Part shown: in pieces, positions 57,727-64,000 of the stretch | Position numbering within the stretch: the first letter of the stretch is position 1 | Layout of the letters: the number at the start of each line of letters is the position of its first letter | Assembly: GCA_013368325.1 (NCBI GenBank) | Contig: JAACJK010000057.1 | Coordinates: forward strand, 1,178,001 to 1,242,000 | Reading direction: 5' to 3' | Length of the DNA stretch: 64,000 bases | Origin: Ephemerocybe angulata | Lineage: Eukaryota > Basidiomycota > Agaricomycetes > Agaricales > Psathyrellaceae | The notes under the pieces: model-generated | The model's database searches: none | The model's input: the letters and a program-made list of their open reading frames with translations, nothing else | Told to the model about the DNA's origin: nothing | Program-made: the position numbers and the translations under genes

Positions 57727-60700
57727 CTATCGGCTCTCATCGCTCTCACTGCCGCTCTCGCTACCCTCCTCAGAGCCCTCTTCTAACTCACTGGGATCAA
57801 TCTCCAGTGCCCGCTGAGTGACCTCGAAGCCTTCTGCTGTCAAGCTCTTGGCGATTTCTTCAGACTTCGCAGGCGCGGTGACAACGACTGCGACAGATGT
57901 GGACGACTCAAAGAGGGGCAAGAAGTGCGTGCGAAGCGCCGCCAAAACGTCCTCCTTCGAGACAGCCTGGTACTTCTCGAGAAGGTCAATCTGGTACCGC
58001 TGAGGGAGGCCCTTGAGAGCTTGGTTGGTAAATGAAACGACGGCCTAGTGGACGAAATCAGTAAAGGTTGACATCGATAAATGAGAGTTGTCTTACAGCG
58101 CGCCCCGCTGTTGAAACCTGCTTCGCTACCGCATAGACGATAGAGCTCTTCGCGGCGTCGAGTGTACCAAGATCGAGCTCAATGCTGCCATCAACCAATC
58201 CTTTCATGACCTTCTTCGCCTCCTCAAAGGCTGCAATGCTGTTTGAGCTCTAGAAGAAAGGGATAAATAAATAGCGGGAAAAGTTTTGGTTGTCCACATA
58301 CGCGATACAATGAGAAGCTCATCAGGCCAGCCTCGAGGTCCAAAGATACATAGGCGCCATATGCAAGTCCAGAGCCTCGGATGTAACGCTATTTTAGATC
58401 GGTCAGTTATGAACGAGAGGCTAAGACGTCAACACAAGCCCACGTACCCAGAGGTAGCTCTCAGTTGCGTTGAGGACCTCCAAAGCGACACGAACAGACG
58501 GGTACTCGGGGTTGTCGAAGCCTTGGATGCCCTTAGTACTGTGCGTGACGAACGAGCTCTCAATGGTCGGTAGGCTCAGAACGACGGCCGTCTTAGACAT
58601 ATTCTTGGAAACCTCGCTGAGGGTCTCGGAAGCGCTGGGAACAGGCGCCAGAGGGACCGACTGATTGGGGAGTCAGGCGATGTGGTTGGCTTGGCAGGAT
58701 ATCACTTACAGGAAGGGCGAAGTATTTACTCCAAGTGCTCCTTGGCTTGTCAACGGCGAGCACATTGCCAGTGACAGAGAAGCGAACACCGTTGGGCTTG
58801 ATAACTGGTGACGTGAATGTGAGTTTACAGTCTGAGCCAGATGCGCAACTAGGCACATACGGAAGCTTCGGATCTCCTCAAAGTCTTTGACAACCTCCTC
58901 CGGCGACTCCTGGAGCTTCTTGGTCAATTGAGGGATGATTTCGGTAAGAGCCAAAACTCCAGCGTGACGCGAAGTCGACTTTTCGCTGAAGATGAGGTCT
59001 GACCAAAGCGCGTTAAGAACGGTGCTTCCATCGCGTTTGAGCTCAGGAAGAGATTGTTGAATCTTCGCAAGAACAACCAACAGCCTCTCCTTGTCGAACT
59101 CGGAGTGGTAAATGAGGTCCTTCAACCATGCAATGGCAGTCTCGTAACGGGCGGTTTCAACCTTGATGCTGACACGGAAAAGATCCGTGTAGATACCGTT
59201 CATGCCCGCCCCAACCTCGTAAGAAACGGTTTCGTTCTCGAGTTGGTTGATGACATCTTCGTGAGAGAGGCGTTCACCGGACTCCCTCTTGACAGGCAAC
59301 GAGAAGAACGCAGAGAGGTAAGGAGAAACATATCTGAAATGACAAGTTAGATGGGAAAATCGCGAAGAAAAAATGATCCTTACGGTCGCAGACGGTCGGG
59401 GAGTTCAGCCAGAGAAGAGAAGGCGTGAATCGTGACGAAGTCGGACTAATGGGTGATCATTAACAAGTGCGATGGTTTGGGCATATGCGGCACGTACCTC
59501 CACTTGGTCATATTCAACAAAGAAAGGCAACTCCTGACCATCAGAGCCAACATACTGCTTTAACTTCGAGGACTCCGAGATGTATTTGGCAATTTGTCGA
59601 CCTGCGCCGGGCTCCTGCACAGTTGCAACGGGAATCCACGAGATGCTCTTGACATCTGGAACAGGGAATTTGGCCAAGATTCCATCAGGAATAGCCCGGT
59701 CATGCTCGGCTTTAGCAGCCTCCAGTTCGGCTTCGGCCTTCTTGAGACCTTCAGGACCGAGAGCCTTGACCTGAGCTTTGACGCGCTTGGTCTCGTCTTT
59801 CTCAATCTTTTCGGCGAGCTTCGCTGAGGGTCTGCCAATGACCACCGCTGAAGGTGGGTCAACGTAGTACCTGATAATAATTTGTTAGGCAATCTGCTAG
59901 AAGCTGCCGCGTTTCTTTTTTGACTCACTTTCGGAGAAGATCTGCCCACTGAGCGTTTGACCACTTTCGAAGCTGTTGATAATAATTCATCTCGTCCATG
60001 GATGCGAGGAGCTCTGAGCCATTTTCAGTGCCATAGAGAACGTCGTTGATGATGGTGCTAGAGAAGGTATCGCCTTTAGCAGATTCAAGTTTGCTCTTCA
60101 ACTGTTGAGAAGGAGTCAGAAATTAGGGAAACGGATTGTTCAGATGAGGTCCGACGAACCTGGCGCTCATCACGGTTGATGATAACCTGCATTCGCTCCA
60201 TGTCGAGACCCTCGTTGGCAATACGCTCCAAGCTCGACCTCAGTTTAGCGGGGAAGTCATCGAGATGCTCAGTCGGGACCGAGCCAACATAGATCGGGAT
60301 GTCAATGCGGGTGGCGCGCACATCTTCGCTGAAGTAGATGTAGGAGCTGAAAAGGGCAAGATTAGAACCGAAGTAGATTTAAGCTTAACGTAGTTCCTTA
60401 CCAAAGCGGGTTCTCAATCTCCACGTACTCCTTGTTCAAAGGTGCAACCGCGGATCCGGCAAGGTAAGTGGAGAGGACGTCCAAGGCCTTGCGAATTGTC
60501 AAACGATACATTTCACGAGCTTGAATCACCATACCTTTCTTTCCAGGAATTCGCTGTGAGATGGACCGACAAAGCTAATAGCCAACTCGCCCATGCTTTC
60601 GTCCTGTTCAGGGAACTCGACGACCTTCTTGAGCTGCTTCCCGATGGGTTTCCGGTCGGCACTAGCAGTTTCAACGAATGGACGCTTCCAACCATTGGGA

Positions 60701-61820
60701 CGGGGGCCCTTGTTCTGACCATGCTGAATGAGACTGGGCTCGATCTCGTCTTGGACGACTCGAAGTAATGATGATGTGCCGCTGGAAAGTTTGCCGCCGA
60801 CGATGAGAGTAAGATTGTGAGGGACGTAGTAGGTCGAATGGTAATTCCTAACTGCGATCAAAGTTAGTTGAAGACGCCCCTCCGCTGGCATGTGGGTTGC
60901 TTACTTTGGTCTGGGGTCAAAATGCGAAGGGCTTCCATCAGCCCGCCAGTTTCGCTGCGGTATCCGCTCCCAGGTGGGTCCAAGAGACGCTGCATCCTAT
61001 CAACACTTCATTAGCCGCCCGCCAGTCTAAGGAAGGTCGGTCAACTTACTGGAGTGCCATTAAATCACCGGATGTGTTCTCTCGTCCCTGCATCTCACTG
61101 TACACAACACCTGAGTCTTGTCCCTTTCCGTCGATGTGATGAACCTAGAAAAGGTGTAAAACAGTGTGCAACTAGATGTCACGAGAGCATCGGTACCTCT
61201 GTCACAAATCTATGAAGGCATGGTTTAGGACATGAAGTGTGCGAGATGGGGAATCACGTACCCGGCATTCGTGATCGTTGGGTAGAGAATGTGATCCACG
61301 TAGATAGGCAACAGCTGGAGGAAGCCCTGCTCCCCCGCAGTTGAAATGGTATAGGCAGTGTGATCGGTGTCCGTCCAAGCGTTCGTTCCATTCGAGAAGC
61401 CTCTGTTCGCAAAGAGATCGAGAATGCCCTTGTAGGGGTACTTTTCAGAGCCCATAAACACGAGACTGCGATCATTAGCCGCGGATCGATGACGCGATGG
61501 GGGCGTGCAGCTCACTGTTCCAAGGTATGGGGGCATCCAGAGTCATCGAAGACTGCAAGGGCGTTAGATTTGTCACAAAATGAAAAGGACGGTGCACACT
61601 TTCAGTTGGGACGACGAAGTAGCCATTCACAATGGGGGCTGGCAAGGGATCAGAGGCTTGTAAAAGAATATAACGCGGCGGACATACCTTCGTAATCCAG
61701 ATGGACGACGGTGAGGCCGGTGACCCTGCTCCTCCACTTGGAGACAGTGACATCGGTGAAATCTAGCTTGACTCTCTTGACCAAGTCAAAGTTCTCGAAA
61801 ATCTCCTGGGTTTGGGACAT
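57727..61820 (-). CDS. M16C-family zinc metallopeptidase (YOL098C / Mug138 type)
   Basis: Large four-domain pitrilysin-like peptidase of more than 1,000 residues. The inverted zinc motif is GCPHTLEHLVFMGSEKYPYK (HXXEH, with an intron splitting the last His), followed by NAWTDTDHTAYTISTAGEQG and the third zinc ligand Glu in VVYSEMQGRE. Later blocks: YYVPHNLTLIVGG, YIYFSEDVRATRIDIPIYVG, SYEVGAGMNGIYTDLFRVSI and SGLAYGAYVSLDLEAGLMSF (the C-terminal R/Y-type substrate-binding region). The C-terminal tail is Ser/Glu-rich. The family is related to presequence protease Cym1 but forms a separate fungal group of unclear role. Start MSQTQEIFENF at 61820; an in-frame ATG at 62000 would add 60 Arg-rich residues. 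About fifteen introns. Confidence 0.9.
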
Positions 61821-62254
61821 TGGAACGGGTGGTGGTGGTGATGGGGAAGAAGTTTGTAAATGAGGGATTGTGCTTGCTGCCCGAAAGCGGAAGGAGTTTA
61901 TATTCGGGCGTGGTTTTGCCGTAGCGCCCACCGTTGGGCGTGGCGTCCTCCGCACAAGGCTCGGTAGAAACCGTCGACACACTCTCGACACACACAGCAT
62001 ACAGCAGCCTAACGAGTACAACCAGGACACTGTCACGGTCCTAAACAAGCAGTGCCGCTGGCCATTCTTCGAAAAGTTCTGCCCCATTAAGCCGACCTTC
62101 GTGTCAGGATCACGTGTCCAATTAATACTTTGGCGCCATCACAGTCACCCTGACTCCGACTGGCTTTTATTCATGCGCTTCTGCTATTCCTTTCGCATTT
62201 AAACAGCTCGGAAAGCGGTATAGCTCTCCACTTCAACATCACCGCCCCAAAGCA
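61821..62254. other. 434-base divergent region between M16C peptidase and NGL2
   Basis: Promoters of both genes. The frame of the peptidase stays open upstream to 62087, so part may be coding (see findings). Confidence 0.45.
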
Positions 62255-63969
62255 ATGTCCGACTGGGAACTGCCCGAGCACATCAGCATCATCGAGAAAC
62301 GCAAGGCCAAGAAACTCCTGCTCGCTCAACAGCAGAATGTGAAGCCTGTTACCCAACTGTTGGAACGGCCCTGGGTCTCAATTCCGGAAGAAAGCAGGGA
62401 CACACCAGCCAATGGCTTCTCTACAAAGATCATGACCTGGAATGTTCGTGGGCAACCCCCTCATGGTCACCTGTAGCTGCTGATCGTGTCTATTAGCTTC
62501 TGGCACAGTGCCTAGTTCGTAAGGCGCTTATTTCAACCCCTCTAGCATTGTGCTAAATACAAGGAGGTCGGGAGCTGTTTCCGACCAGCGATTGCCTAAA
62601 GGCAGCTCAACGAGGGCACCTCATTCATGAGGAGATTGAACGTCAGAATGCCGACATTCTCTGCCTACAGGTACATACCTCTGAACGCCCACTTCCCCAC
62701 ACTTTTTGACGAATCCGTCGAACCAGGAAGTGGATCGGCTAGAGAAACTATGTCCCATGCTTGAAAAGGCGGGGTATGCCCACCGATTTGCCTGTGGGCC
62801 ATTCAAGAAGCATGGGTGCCTCATTGCATATAAATCTTCGATGTACTCCTATGCTGGGGACATGACGGTCTTTTACGACGACCAAGAAGTTGGGTCTGAA
62901 GGACCGGACTCCCAGAGGATCGGAAAGTCTTTTCGGACCAAGAATATTGGATTTATTGTAGCGTTACAAAGGCTCGACGATCCGAGCAAAGGAATTGTTG
63001 TCGCGACGACTCACTTGTTCTGGCACCCCCGGTTGGTTCTGCCATTTCGAGATACGAAAATTCTTCTGATGACCCTTCTACTTCAGGTACACATACGAAA
63101 GGACACGGTATGGTCACAGTCACTTCTTTTACCCCTTGTATTCACAGGTATCCACAGGCAAGCCGGTTGTTTGGTTCGAGAAGCCACCGCATTCAAAATG
63201 GCAGATCCTTCTCGACACACATGGCCAACCATCCTCGCTGGCGGTAAGCATACTCCCATGATAACTCGAATTTAATTGACCGTTTATGAACGTACCTGAC
63301 TATTTTAGATTTCAACTTTGCACCGCTTGATCCCGCATACTCCCTGTTAACGGCTTCGACCTTGCTACCCGACCACGAAACACTGCTCCGTCCCTCCTAT
63401 GTCGTACACACATCTGTAGATCCAACGGTCGCGGCATCCCCTGCTCAGGTTGCTGCCGATGCAGAGGAAGGTGGCGAAGAGCAGGATCCAGATCGTGTTA
63501 TCAAAAACGCACGCTCCACAAACCCGGAGGATGGCCTCCTTGACCCAGCCTCCCTCGTGTCTTTCTTTTCAGATCTACCTCGCGCAAGAAGCGCTTACGA
63601 TCTTGGGTTATCGCGATACTTCTCAATAGAGAAGGGAAGGGACGTCCCCATCTTCGGACCCGCCCATTCTATGGATCCCTCACAACCAGGTTTCCATGAA
63701 CCTGCATACACAAGCTATACCCATTACTGGAAAAGCGTCCTTGGTGAGATACCTTCTTGTAGTTTTTCCCCCTGCACGAGCACACACTAATGCCTGTTCT
63801 CTCATGAGATTACATCTTTGTTCTCACTTCGGATACACTCACAGTTCAGGTTACTGGGATCCTTTCCCCTCTTCCAGGCGATAAGCTGGAACCGGGGCTG
63901 CCCCAAAAGAAGATCTGTGGTAGCGACCACTTGCCCATGGTCGCGGAAATCAAATTCGAGATGTCATAG
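62255..63969 (+). CDS. NGL2: Ccr4-type RNA exonuclease Ngl2
   Basis: Endonuclease/exonuclease/phosphatase-fold enzyme; yeast Ngl2 trims the 3' end of 5.8S rRNA. Starts MSDWELPEHISIIEKRKAKK. The fold motifs appear in order: MTWN joined to LLAQCLVRRELFP, LCLQEVD with the metal-binding Glu, ATTHLFWHPR joined to YTYERTRQAG, ILAGDFNFAPLDPAY, and the C-terminal DYIFVL ... GSDHLPMVAE with the catalytic Asp-His pair. YTYERTR comes from a 21-base microexon (63087-63107). The donor CTAGTTC|GTAAGG and acceptor GGAG|GTCGGG give LVRRELFP. An acidic Glu/Asp insert (AADAEEGGEEQDPDR) lies between DFNFAP and the end. The stop at 63967-63969 is inside the window, so the gene is complete. Confidence 0.92.
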
Positions 63970-64000
63970 GAAAGGATTTTAAACGAATGACATTGCGAAT

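Overview
This window reads as nuclear DNA of a mushroom-forming basidiomycete (Agaricomycetes). The evidence is gene-dense eukaryotic DNA (29 recognisable protein genes in 64 kb), almost every gene split by many introns of about 45-60 bases with GT...AG borders, no operons, no Shine-Dalgarno sites, and proteins that are typical eukaryotic and fungal housekeeping factors. I saw no tRNA, rRNA, CRISPR array, transposon or virus-like gene. Most gene models below were built by joining open frames at splice sites and checking that the joined protein continues a known family; exon borders are given where I resolved them.

Layout. 1-11 kb: UTP4 (cut by the window edge) head-to-head with TIM10, then a ZNF706-like small zinc-finger protein, a threonine aldolase and the FANCM/Mph1 DNA helicase. 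11-19 kb: a G-patch/zinc-finger protein, a two-bromodomain BET factor, a WDR70-like WD40 protein and a small unknown protein whose frame is broken near its N-terminus. 19-29 kb: a metal/sulfur neighbourhood with frataxin, a single-domain rhodanese, a CTR copper transporter, a Bim1/X325-type GPI-anchored copper protein, an unknown fungal protein, a mercaptopyruvate-type sulfurtransferase and V-ATPase subunit C. 30-42 kb: a multi-KH protein, an RNF14-type RBR ubiquitin ligase, the large Urb2/Npa2 ribosome-assembly factor and a PA-clan serine peptidase. 42-44 kb: the least explained stretch, with a promoter-like sequence, no recognised gene and an array of palindromic TGACTCGGGAAC copies. 44-64 kb: RBM26/27-like protein, DEAD-box helicase Dbp3, an oxysterol-binding protein, mitochondrial acyl carrier protein, ribosomal protein uL13, a three-KH PCBP-like protein, a NUFIP1-like assembly factor, an M16C metallopeptidase and an Ngl2-type exonuclease.

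How the genes relate. The most interesting pairing is the CTR copper transporter followed 363 bases later by a Bim1-like protein: both act in high-affinity copper uptake in Cryptococcus, and here they sit in tandem on the same strand. Frataxin and a rhodanese lie next to them, and mitochondrial acyl carrier protein and a second sulfurtransferase are in the same window, but these looser associations may be chance. Ribosome biogenesis is represented five times (UTP4, URB2, DBP3, uL13, NUFIP1-like), scattered rather than clustered. Many genes are arranged head-to-head with short shared promoters (95-260 bases).

Gene-structure points worth keeping: a 15-base microexon in the threonine aldolase, a 21-base microexon in NGL2, an 8-base terminal coding segment in ACP1, and two likely GC-AG introns (BIM1-like and RBR ligase). 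Automatic gene callers are likely to get all of these wrong.
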